From NCBI GenBank assembly GCA_039649115.1, contig JBBWZQ010000235.1:1-28746 (forward strand): DNA of 28,746 nt, in the 5' to 3' direction. The DNA is from DATEJJ01 sp039649115 (lineage in GTDB: Bacteria > Actinomycetota > Actinomycetes > Mycobacteriales > Micromonosporaceae). Under the pieces are notes generated by a model that worked only from the letters and a program-made list of their open reading frames with translations, was not told the DNA's origin and searched no databases. A program made the translations under genes and the position numbers. Within the stretch, counting starts at the first letter, position 1. The number at the start of each line of letters is the position of its first letter. This document shows positions 14,505 through 21,794 of the stretch, one piece after another.

Positions 14505-16606
14505 CGAGCGGGCCGGTCGATCGCCGCGACGACCGCCTCGGTGGTCAGCGGCAGATCCCGGACCCGGACGCCCACCGCCGCCGCGACCGCGTTCCCGATC
14601 GCGCCGGCCGTCGGTCCCTGCGCCGCCTCGCCGGCACCCACCGACGGCGCGCCGCCACCGTCCACAATGGTCACCGCCACCTCGGGGGTCCGCGAGAACC
14701 GCAGGATCGGGTACGCCTCCCAGTCCACACTGGTCACCCGGCGCCGGTCGAAGCGGACCCGCTCCAGCAGCGTCCAGCTCGTCGACTGCACCGCGCCGCC
14801 CTCGATCTGGTTGCGTACGCCGTCCGGGTTGACCACCCGGCCCACGTCCACCGCCACGGTCAGCCGCCGTACCCGGATCTCGGTCTCCGCCTCGACCTCG
14901 GCCACCACGGCGCAGTACGCGCCCCGCCCCTTGTACCGCGCGTAGCCCAGCCCGAGCCCCCGCCCGTCCGGCAGCGGCCGGCCCCACCCGGCCGCCTTCG
15001 CCGCGGTCTCCAGGACCCGCCGGCCGCGCGGGTCGCTCAGCTGGTCGAGGCGCAAGTCCAGCGGGTCGCGGCCGGCCGCGAGCGCCGCCTCGTCCAGGAA
15101 CGACTCGATCGCGAACACGTTGAGGTAGGCGCCCAGCGACCGCATCGCGGAGCTGCGGATCGGCGTGGCCAGCAGCCGGTGCCCGGTGACCCGCCGGGCG
15201 GGCAGGTCGTAGCCGGGCAGCGCGTTGCGGAGGCTGCCGTGTCCGGCGGCCGCCGGCGGGTCGACCGCGGCCGGGTACACCGCCGGCTCCGCCAGCGTGG
15301 TCGCGGCCAGCAGGCCGGGTGTCCCCGCGTATCCGGGCCGGGCGGTGTGCCCCTGGCTGAACAGGTCGTACTGCCAGGACGAGAGCCGGCCGCCGGCGTC
15401 GAGGGTGGCCGTGACGTCCGCGGTCATCGCCGAGCCGAACGGCGCCCAGGACAGCTCGTCCTGCCGGCTCCACAGCAGCTGGACCGGCCGGCCGGGTACC
15501 GCCCGGGCGAGCAGGACGGCGTCGAACGCGGCGTCGTCGGCGGCGTTGTGGCCGTAGCAGCCGGCGCCCTCGGCGTGCCGGACCCGTACCGCCGCCTGGT
15601 CCAGGCGCAGCGCGGCGGCGATGGCCCGGCCGAGCGGGTACACGCCTTGGCTGTGCGACCAGACCTCGACCCGGTCGGGCCCGTGCCAGAGCGCCACCGC
15701 GCAGCTGGGCGCCATCGACGCGTGCGCCACGAACGGCCGGCTGTAGGTCGCCGACAGCCGCCGGTGACCGGCCGGTACCGGCGCGCCGTCGTGCACCACG
15801 ACGGTGCTCTCGTGCGGCCCGGCGCGCAGGTACGTGTCCAGGTCGTCCTCGTCGGGCAGGGTGTCGCGCTCGTGCCAGGTGGCGCCGGCCCGTACCGCCT
15901 CGGCCGCGCGGACCACGGCCGCCTCGTCGGCGCCGACGACGCCCAGGAACGAGCCGTCACGCACCAGGGTCATCCCTTCGCCGGCCGGCGCGGCGGGGTC
16001 GAGCGCGACCAGCCGGGCGGCGGGGGAGGGCGGCCGGACCACCCGGCCGAAGAGCTGGCCGGGCAGGCGCAGGTCGGTGATGTACCGGGGCCGGCCGAGC
16101 ACCTTGTCCGGCAGGTCGAGGCGGGGCACGTCCCGCCCGGTCCAGGCCAGCTTGTCGGCGTCCTTGACCGGCACCTCCGGGTCGGCCGGTACGTCCAGAT
16201 CGACGTGCGCGGCGAGGTGGCCGTACCCGATGGTGGTGTCCGGTCCGGTGATCTGTCCATGTGCGACGGACAGCGCGGCGGGGTCCACCGCCCAGCGCCG
16301 CGCGGCCTCGGCGACGAACCGGGACCGCACGTTCGCGGCGGCCAGCCGCAGCGCGGGCCCGGTGTCCTGCACCGACAGGCTGCCCGCGGTCAGGCCCTCG
16401 TCCGGCCCGCCGGGGCCGGCCGGCACCATCCGGATGTGCGCCGGGTCGACGTCGAGTTCGTCGGCGGCGATCTGCGCGAGCGCGGTGAGGATGCCCTGGC
16501 CCAGCTCGACCTTGCCGACGTGCACCTCGACGGCGCCGTCGCCGGCCACCCGGATCCAGCGCGACAGCGTCGGGTTGGCGGCCAGGTTCCTGGGCAGCTC
16601 AGCCAC
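14501..16606 (-). CDS. Molybdopterin-binding subunit of a xanthine dehydrogenase-family hydroxylase (IorB/nicotinate dehydrogenase-like)
   Basis: Predicted 701-residue large subunit that would hydroxylate a carbon of its substrate, typically next to a ring nitrogen or at an aldehyde, with water as the oxygen source. It opens directly with GKVELGQGILTALAQIAADEL (about residues 31-51), has GAGCYGHNAADDAAFDAVLLA (about 343-363) and ends with GAGEAAQGPTAGAIGNA, where Glu660 corresponds to the catalytic base of the family. The wording is closest to isoquinoline 1-oxidoreductase and nicotinate dehydrogenase large subunits. No Tat signal is present, so it is cytoplasmic. The GTG start overlaps the end of the 2Fe-2S gene by 8 bases. 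No FAD subunit or cytochrome gene accompanies the pair here. The substrate is inferred only from family and context. Confidence 0.87.
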   Translation of the reverse strand: MAELPRNLAANPTLSRWIRVAGDGAVEVHVGKVELGQGILTALAQIAADELDVDPAHIRMVPAGPGGPDEGLTAGSLSVQDTGPALRLAAANVRSRFVAEAARRWAVDPAALSVAHGQITGPDTTIGYGHLAAHVDLDVPADPEVPVKDADKLAWTGRDVPRLDLPDKVLGRPRYITDLRLPGQLFGRVVRPPSPAARLVALDPAAPAGEGMTLVRDGSFLGVVGADEAAVVRAAEAVRAGATWHERDTLPDEDDLDTYLRAGPHESTVVVHDGAPVPAGHRRLSATYSRPFVAHASMAPSCAVALWHGPDRVEVWSHSQGVYPLGRAIAAALRLDQAAVRVRHAEGAGCYGHNAADDAAFDAVLLARAVPGRPVQLLWSRQDELSWAPFGSAMTADVTATLDAGGRLSSWQYDLFSQGHTARPGYAGTPGLLAATTLAEPAVYPAAVDPPAAAGHGSLRNALPGYDLPARRVTGHRLLATPIRSSAMRSLGAYLNVFAIESFLDEAALAAGRDPLDLRLDQLSDPRGRRVLETAAKAAGWGRPLPDGRGLGLGYARYKGRGAYCAVVAEVEAETEIRVRRLTVAVDVGRVVNPDGVRNQIEGGAVQSTSWTLLERVRFDRRRVTSVDWEAYPILRFSRTPEVAVTIVDGGGAPSVGAGEAAQGPTAGAIGNAVAAAVGVRVRDLPLTTEAVVAAIDRPAR

Positions 16607-17051
16607 TGGCCCCGCCCGCCCGCAGCACCGCCCGGACCATGCGCCGCTGGGCCCCGCACCGGCACAGGTGCCGGTCCAGCTCGCGCACCACGGTCGCCTC
16701 GTCCGGGTGCGGCTGGCGGTCCAGCAGCGCCACCGCGCTCATCACGACCCCGGTGACGCAGTATCCGCACTGCGCCGCCTGCTCCTCCAGCAGCGCCCGC
16801 TGCACCGGGTGCGGCCCCGGCCCGAGTCCCTCGACGGTGACCACGGTCTTGCCCTCGACCGACCACAGTGGAGTGTCGCAGGACGGTACCGGCACCCCCT
16901 CGACGTGCACCACGCACGCGCCGCACAGGCCCATCCCGCAGCCGAACCGGGCGCCCAGCAGCCCGAAGTCGTTGCGCAGCACGTACAGCAGCGGGGTGTC
17001 CGGCTGCGCCGCCACCTCGCGCGGCGCGCCGTTGAGCCGGAAGCTGATCAC
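16599..17051 (-). CDS. 2Fe-2S subunit of the molybdenum hydroxylase (IorA-like)
   Basis: Predicted 150-residue small subunit carrying two 2Fe-2S clusters that pass electrons away from the molybdenum centre. The N-terminal plant-ferredoxin-type cluster is ligated by C38, C43, C46 and C58. The C-terminal all-helical cluster has C95-x2-C98 (QCGYC) and C130-x1-C132 (CRC), both complete. Family members usually continue as CRCGTYxRI, whereas here it reads CRCGAQRRM, a mild departure. The GTG start overlaps the stop of the GntR gene (GTGA), and the end overlaps the large-subunit start by 8 bases. The two subunits are therefore made together under the same regulator. Confidence 0.92.
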   Translation of the reverse strand: MISFRLNGAPREVAAQPDTPLLYVLRNDFGLLGARFGCGMGLCGACVVHVEGVPVPSCDTPLWSVEGKTVVTVEGLGPGPHPVQRALLEEQAAQCGYCVTGVVMSAVALLDRQPHPDEATVVRELDRHLCRCGAQRRMVRAVLRAGGASG

Positions 17052-17704
17052 GGCACCTCCCCGAACACGGCGGGGTGGAGACCGAGCTCGATCCGGGTAC
17101 GCCGGATGTGGCCGGCCAGGAACCGGCCCGCGTCGGTCTCGTCCCGCCGGACGATCGCGTCCAGCAGCAGCCGGTGCTCCGCGTTCACCACCCACCGCCG
17201 GTCCGGGCCGCTCAGTTGCATGAAGACCCGCCGGTGGTGCTGCGTGACGTTCCACAGCCGGGCCACCGTCGAGGTCAGCTGCCCGATCCGGCAACCCCGG
17301 TAGCTGAGCAGGTGGAACTCCCGGTCCAGCTCCAGGAAACGGCCGAGGTCGGTGTCCGCCTCGATCTCCCGCTGGATCTCCGCCAGCCGGTGCAGGTCGG
17401 CGTCGCTCAGCTCGGGCACGCTCTGCGCGAGCGCGAGCGGTTCCAGCCGCTCGCGCATCTGGTACACCACGTCGACCTCGTGCATGCGCAGCCGCGGTAC
17501 CCGGGCACCCTTGTGCGGCTCGTTCTCGATCAGACCTTCGGCGGCGAGCATGCGCAGCGCCTCGCGTACCGGCAGCCGGCTCGCGCCCAACTGCTGGGCG
17601 ACCTCCTCCTGCCGGACCCGCTCGCCCGGCCCGATCGCGCCGCCGAGGATCGCGGCGCGCAGGTGGTCGACGACGCGGAGGCTGGCCGCGGTGGCGACGG
17701 TCAC
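17048..17704 (-). CDS. GntR/FadR-family transcriptional regulator (FCD domain)
   Basis: Predicted 218-residue regulator. Residues 8-70 form the winged helix-turn-helix with GERVRQEEVAQQLGASRLPVREALRMLAAEGL, the GntR hallmark. The C-terminal helical FCD domain shows the likely metal-binding set D127, H131, H177 and H199, typical of FadR-subfamily members that bind carboxylic-acid ligands. AAGGAGG precedes the GTG at 17704, which also overlaps the VOC gene stop (GTGA). Being the second gene of the oxidase operon, with palindromic TTGGATCCAA sites in front of both divergent operons, it is most simply a repressor of both, relieved by a pathway acid. That role is inference from placement. Confidence 0.92.
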   Translation of the reverse strand: MTVATAASLRVVDHLRAAILGGAIGPGERVRQEEVAQQLGASRLPVREALRMLAAEGLIENEPHKGARVPRLRMHEVDVVYQMRERLEPLALAQSVPELSDADLHRLAEIQREIEADTDLGRFLELDREFHLLSYRGCRIGQLTSTVARLWNVTQHHRRVFMQLSGPDRRWVVNAEHRLLLDAIVRRDETDAGRFLAGHIRRTRIELGLHPAVFGEVP

Positions 17705-18213
17705 CGGGATCCTCCTTCCGCCGCGCTGCCACGCCGGTAGAACGCCCTGCCGTTCGGGTAGGACACCAGCTCGAACTGCATGCCCCATGGTGACAGGAAG
17801 TACACCCAGCGCTGGCCCTCGTGCGGCCCGCGACTCGCCGTCGGCTCGCCCAGCACCCGCACCCCGTCGGCCCGCAGCGCGGCCACCGCCTCGTCGAGGT
17901 CGTCCACGTAGATCGCGACGTGGTGGCCGCCGATGTCGCTGTTGCGCGGCACGGTGGTCCGCTGGTCCGGGGCGGTGTAGGCGAAGATCTCGAAGACCGC
18001 CGCGTCGCCGCACCGGAAGAAGCGGATCTCGGGTACCTCCGCGCGCGGGTGCACGCCCAGGTGCTCGGCCATCCAGTCGCCCGCGTCGGCCAGCGGGCCG
18101 AGGGAGTAGAGGTACTCGCAGCCGAGCACGTCGACGAGGAACCGGGTCGCCTCGTCGAGGTCCGGCACGGTGAAGCCGACGTGGTCGAAGCGGCGGGGCC
18201 GGAGCGGCGCCAT
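17701..18213 (-). CDS. VOC-superfamily (glyoxalase/epimerase-like) protein
   Basis: Predicted 170-residue protein of two beta-alpha-beta-beta-beta halves. The four positions that hold the metal in glyoxalase I and methylmalonyl-CoA epimerase are all filled: H11 (FDHVG), E75 (FEIFA), H98 (GHHVA) and E148 (QFEL). It is therefore likely an active metalloenzyme, acting as an isomerase, epimerase or lyase; an extradiol dioxygenase would have a 2-His-1-Glu set in a larger protein. ATG at 18213 follows GGGGAGGA with good spacing, and the longer upstream frame would run into the operator. It is the first gene of the operon with the GntR regulator and the molybdenum hydroxylase, suggesting a step on the same pathway. 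The reaction is unknown. Confidence 0.85.
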   Translation of the reverse strand: MAPLRPRRFDHVGFTVPDLDEATRFLVDVLGCEYLYSLGPLADAGDWMAEHLGVHPRAEVPEIRFFRCGDAAVFEIFAYTAPDQRTTVPRNSDIGGHHVAIYVDDLDEAVAALRADGVRVLGEPTASRGPHEGQRWVYFLSPWGMQFELVSYPNGRAFYRRGSAAEGGSR

Positions 18214-18231
18214 CAGGGTTCCTCCCCTTGG

Positions 18232-18303
18232 TTGGATCCAATGCATCGTATGCCGGCGACCGTTCTCCCGGAAGGCGGCTTCACGTCTGGATTTTGGATC
18301 CAA
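18232..18303. promoter_or_regulatory. Paired GntR-type operators in the divergent catabolic promoter region
   Basis: Two identical 10-bp palindromes TTGGATCCAA lie at 18232-18241 and 18294-18303, one near each of the divergent genes, with centres 62 bp apart. Both extend to TTGGATCCAAT. On the minus strand a -10 TACGAT (18250-18245) would place the start of the VOC-GntR-oxidase transcript inside the first palindrome. On the plus strand TTCACG (18280-18285) and a weak ATTCGT (18303-18308) flank the second. This arrangement fits a repressor controlling both operons, most likely the GntR protein encoded in the left one. Confidence 0.75.
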
Positions 18304-18323
18304 TTCGTGGCAGGGTGGAACCC

Positions 18324-20501
18324 ATGCCAGATCACCGCCGGTTGCAGCCGGACGCCGGCTGGACGGAGCTGACCGCGACGGTGGACGACTGGGACGCGGC
18401 CGACCCCGACCTGCTGTCCGCGATGTTCCACCAGCTCGTGCTGATCCGGACCTTCGAGGAGCAGGTGCTGGAGCTGGCCGGCGCCGGGCTGGTGCACGGC
18501 CCCGCGCACTCCAGCATCGGCCAGGAGGGCGGCGCCGTCGGATCGGTGCTCGCGCTGGCCCCCGGCGACCAGGTCAACGGCTCGCACCGCGGCCACCACC
18601 AGTTCCTCGCCAAGGCGCTGAGCCACCTCGCGCCGAAGGGCTTCGACCTGACCGCCGAGCTGCCCGAGGAGATACGCACCCTGCTGCTGCGGACCCTCGC
18701 CGAGATCTGCGGCCTGGACCGCGGGTACAGCCACGGCCGCGGCGGCTCGATGCACCTGCAGTGGAAGGAAGCCGGCGCGATGGGTACCAACGCGATCGTC
18801 GGCGGCGGGGTACCGCAGGCGGCCGGCTTCGCGTGGGCGGACCGGCAGGCCGGTACCGAGGCGGTCGCGGTGACCTACTTCGGCGACGGCGCGGCGAACA
18901 TCGGATCCACGCTGGAGACGTTCAACCTCGCCGCCGCCTGGCGGCTGCCGCTGTGCTTCTTCATCGAGAACAACCAGTACGCGGTGTCCACCACGGTGAC
19001 CGAGGCGACCGGCGAGCCCCGGCTGTCCGCGCGCGGACCGGGCTTCGGGATCGCCAGCTGGCGCGTGGACGGCATGGATCCGCTCGCCGTGTACCTCGCC
19101 ATGCGGGAAGCTGCCGCACACATGCGCGCCGGCAACGGCCCCACCCTGATCGAGGCGCAGACCTACCGGTACTTCCACCAGAACGGTCCGTTCCCCGGCA
19201 GCGCGTTCCGCTACCGCACCCGGGAGGAGGAGGCGCAGTGGCGGGCCCGCGATCCGGTCGACCAGGTCGGCGGGCACCTGGTGCGGCGCGGGCTGGTGAC
19301 GCGGGACGCCATCGAGGCGTCGGTCGCCGCCGCCAGGCGCGCGGTGGCCGCCGCGGCCGGCGTGCTGTTCGAACCGCTGCCCGGCGGCAAGCCCGGACAG
19401 CGGCGGATCAGACCGGCCCAGTGGCCGGATCCGGCATTCGTGGACGTCGGCGTCCGCGGTGACCTGTCCGAGTTCACCGGGGTACGGACGGCGGACGTCG
19501 ACTCGTTCCAGGGCGAGGTCGCGGACACCCGGTTCATCGAGGCGGTCGCCGAGGTGATGCACCGCCGGATGGCCGGCGACCCGCGGATCGTGGTGCTGGG
19601 CGAGGACGTGCACCAGCTCAACGGGGGTACCAACGGTGCCACCCGGGGGCTGCGCGACGCGTACCCGGACCGGGTGCTGGGCACGCCGATCAGCGAGAAC
19701 GCGTTCACCGGCCTGGCCGGCGGGATCGCGCTGGACGGCCGGTACCGGCCGGTGGTCGAGCTCATGTACGCCGACTTCATGTGGGTGGCCGCCGACCAGC
19801 TGTTCAACCAGATCGGCAAGGCCCGGCACATGTTCGGCGGGACCAGCCCGATACCGCTCGTGCTGCGCAGCAAGGTGGCCACCGGCACCGGCTACGGCTC
19901 GCAGCACTCGATGGACCCGGCCGGCATCTTCGCCACCGCACCGGGCTGGCGGATCGTCGCCCCCGCCACGCCATTCGACTACGTGGGGCTGATGAACGCC
20001 GCGCTGCGCTGCGCGGACCCGGTGCTCGTGCTCGAACACGTCGACCTGTACGCCAGCACCGGCCCCGGGCCGGTCGCCGACTACGACTACTGCCTGCCGG
20101 TCGGCCGCGCCGCGGTACGGCGGACCGGCGCCGCGCTGACCGTCGTCTCGTACCTGTCGATGGTCGCCGAGTCGCTCGCGGCGGTCGAGCAGACCGGCGT
20201 CGACGCCGAGGTCATCGACCTGCGCTGGCTCGACCGGGCCAGCCTCGACTGGGACACCCTGGGCGGGAGCATCCGCAAGACCAACCGGGTGCTCATCGTC
20301 GAGCAGGGCGCGGTCGGCACCTCGTACGGCGGCTGGCTGGCCGACGAGATCCAGCGCCGCTTCTTCGACTGGCTGGACGCTCCGGTGGAGCGGGTGACCG
20401 GCGGCGAGGCCTCGCCGAGCATCAGCAAGGTGCTCGAACGCGCGGCGATCGCCCGCCGCGAGGAGGTCGCCGCCCGGCTGACCGAGATCCTGGGGAGCTG
20501 A
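18324..20501 (+). CDS. Fused E1 alpha-beta 2-oxoacid (or acetoin) dehydrogenase
   Basis: Predicted 725-residue thiamine-diphosphate enzyme that decarboxylates a 2-oxoacid (or cleaves acetoin) and passes the acyl group to the E2 encoded next. Residues 20-345 match E1 alpha: SHGRGGSMH (136-144) and the ThDP/Mg motif GDGAANIGS...ENN (187-217). Residues 395-725 match E1 beta: VLGEDV, then GTPISENAF with Glu458 at the cofactor-binding position, and QHSMDP with His528. The fusion is continuous. SHGRGGSMH and the overall wording lean toward the acetoin/pyruvate E1 group, but substrate cannot be fixed by eye. The ATG at 18324 has only a weak GGGTGG upstream. It is the first gene of an operon with E2 and hydrolase. 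No E3 (lipoamide dehydrogenase) gene is in the window. Confidence 0.9.
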   Translation: MPDHRRLQPDAGWTELTATVDDWDAADPDLLSAMFHQLVLIRTFEEQVLELAGAGLVHGPAHSSIGQEGGAVGSVLALAPGDQVNGSHRGHHQFLAKALSHLAPKGFDLTAELPEEIRTLLLRTLAEICGLDRGYSHGRGGSMHLQWKEAGAMGTNAIVGGGVPQAAGFAWADRQAGTEAVAVTYFGDGAANIGSTLETFNLAAAWRLPLCFFIENNQYAVSTTVTEATGEPRLSARGPGFGIASWRVDGMDPLAVYLAMREAAAHMRAGNGPTLIEAQTYRYFHQNGPFPGSAFRYRTREEEAQWRARDPVDQVGGHLVRRGLVTRDAIEASVAAARRAVAAAAGVLFEPLPGGKPGQRRIRPAQWPDPAFVDVGVRGDLSEFTGVRTADVDSFQGEVADTRFIEAVAEVMHRRMAGDPRIVVLGEDVHQLNGGTNGATRGLRDAYPDRVLGTPISENAFTGLAGGIALDGRYRPVVELMYADFMWVAADQLFNQIGKARHMFGGTSPIPLVLRSKVATGTGYGSQHSMDPAGIFATAPGWRIVAPATPFDYVGLMNAALRCADPVLVLEHVDLYASTGPGPVADYDYCLPVGRAAVRRTGAALTVVSYLSMVAESLAAVEQTGVDAEVIDLRWLDRASLDWDTLGGSIRKTNRVLIVEQGAVGTSYGGWLADEIQRRFFDWLDAPVERVTGGEASPSISKVLERAAIARREEVAARLTEILGS

Positions 20502-20502
20502 C

Positions 20503-21768
20503 ATGGCGCGCCTGCTGCGGATGCCCGAGATCTCCGCGAACACGGTCGAGGCGGTGCTCTCGGCATGGCCGCTGCCGGAGAACGCCACCTTCGCCGGTGG
20601 CGACCCGATCGCCACGGTGGAGACCGAGAAGGCGCTGGTGGACGTGCCGGCCGACGAGCCCGGCGTGCTGCTGCGCACGCTGGTCGAACCGGGCCGGTCG
20701 GTGCCGGTCGGCACGCCGATGGCGGTACTGGGCGCCCCTGGTGAAGTCGTGGACGATCTCGACGCGCTGGTCGAGCGGCTGACCGTCGCCGCGCCACCGG
20801 TGTCCACATCAGACGGTGAACGCGCCGCGCCGCCGCTGGCCGGTGCATCCCCGGCGCGGGTGTTCGCGAGCCCGCTCGCCCGCCGGATCGCCCGGGAGCG
20901 CGGCGTTGCGGTCGACACGATCGTGGGCACCGGGCCGGGCGGGCGGATCGTGCGGGACGACGTCCGCCGGGCGGTCGAGGCGCGCGCGCCGGCCGCCACG
21001 GTACCGGCGCCGGTCGCGGCGCCGGCTCCGGTACCGGCTCCGGTCGTGGCGCCGGCTCCGGTCGTGGCGCCGGCTTATGCCGGAGCGCCGGCTTACGAGG
21101 AGATCCCGCACAGCCGGATGCGGCGGGCCATCGCCAGCCGTCTCGCCGAGAGCAACCGGGAGGCGCCGCACTTCGCGATCCGGGGCAGTGCCCGGGTGGA
21201 CGCCCTGCTCGCGCTGCGCGCGGAGCTCAACTCCGCGACCGGCGTGCGCGTCTCGGTCACCGACCTCGTGGTCGCCGCGGCGGCGCGCGCACACGTCGCG
21301 GTACCGCAGATGAATGTGACCTGGACCCCGGACGCGGTGCGCTCCTACCGGACCGTCGACATCGCGGTGGCCATCGCCACCGACACCGGCCTGGTCACGC
21401 CGGTGCTCCGCGAGGTGCCGGCGAGGACCATCTCGGCGCTGGCGCGCGCCAGCGCCGACCTGACGGCCCGGGCCCGCGCCGGCGCGCTGCGCCAGGACGA
21501 GCTGGAAGGCGGCACGCTGACCGTCACCAACCTCGGCATGTTCGGCACGGAGGACTTCACCGCCGTCATCAACCCGCCGCAGGCGGCCATCCTGGCGGTC
21601 GGCGCGGCCCGGCAGGAGGCCGTGGTGACCGATGGCGGAGTCGGGGTCGCGACCGTGCTGCGGGTGACCCTGTCCGTCGACCACCGGCCGGTGGACGGCG
21701 CGACCGCCGCGCGGTGGATGGCGGCGTTCCTTTCGCTGCTCGAAGCCCCGCTGGGCATCCTGGCCTGA
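20503..21768 (+). CDS. E2 dihydrolipoamide acyltransferase of the 2-oxoacid dehydrogenase complex
   Basis: Predicted 421-residue E2 that forms the core of the complex. One lipoyl domain (residues 1-80) carries Lys43 in ETEKALVDV, the lipoylation site. A peripheral-subunit-binding domain follows (about 121-158, ASPLARRIARERG...GTGPGGRIVRDDV), then an Ala-Pro-Val hinge (about 164-197) and the catalytic domain. The catalytic domain has DHRPVDG with His394 and Asp398, the CoA-transfer motif. A single lipoyl domain is typical of branched-chain and acetoin complexes and of many actinomycete E2s. The ATG begins 1 base after the E1 stop. An extra E3 from elsewhere must reoxidise the lipoyl group, as none is encoded nearby. 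Confidence 0.92.
   Translation: MARLLRMPEISANTVEAVLSAWPLPENATFAGGDPIATVETEKALVDVPADEPGVLLRTLVEPGRSVPVGTPMAVLGAPGEVVDDLDALVERLTVAAPPVSTSDGERAAPPLAGASPARVFASPLARRIARERGVAVDTIVGTGPGGRIVRDDVRRAVEARAPAATVPAPVAAPAPVPAPVVAPAPVVAPAYAGAPAYEEIPHSRMRRAIASRLAESNREAPHFAIRGSARVDALLALRAELNSATGVRVSVTDLVVAAAARAHVAVPQMNVTWTPDAVRSYRTVDIAVAIATDTGLVTPVLREVPARTISALARASADLTARARAGALRQDELEGGTLTVTNLGMFGTEDFTAVINPPQAAILAVGAARQEAVVTDGGVGVATVLRVTLSVDHRPVDGATAARWMAAFLSLLEAPLGILA
21012..21075 (+). repeat. 18-bp tandem repeat encoding the E2 hinge
   Basis: The unit GGTCGTGGCGCCGGCTCC (21042-21059) is followed by a partial copy from 21060 to 21075 and preceded by a one-mismatch copy at 21012-21029, with a shortened 12-bp unit between them. 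The repeat encodes the Pro-Ala-rich flexible linker between the binding and catalytic domains, and its length could vary between strains. Confidence 0.8.
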
Positions 21769-21794
21769 CACCGCGAGCACAGCCGGGAGGGACC

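Noticed and set aside
13862..16756. A 964-codon plus-strand frame across livF and the molybdopterin subunit
   Set aside because: It crosses two genes with clear motifs in other frames and has the composition of a shadow frame.
18213..20999. A 928-codon minus-strand frame opposite the E1 and E2 genes
   Set aside because: The thiamine-diphosphate and lipoyl motifs are on the plus strand; the reverse frame is a shadow.
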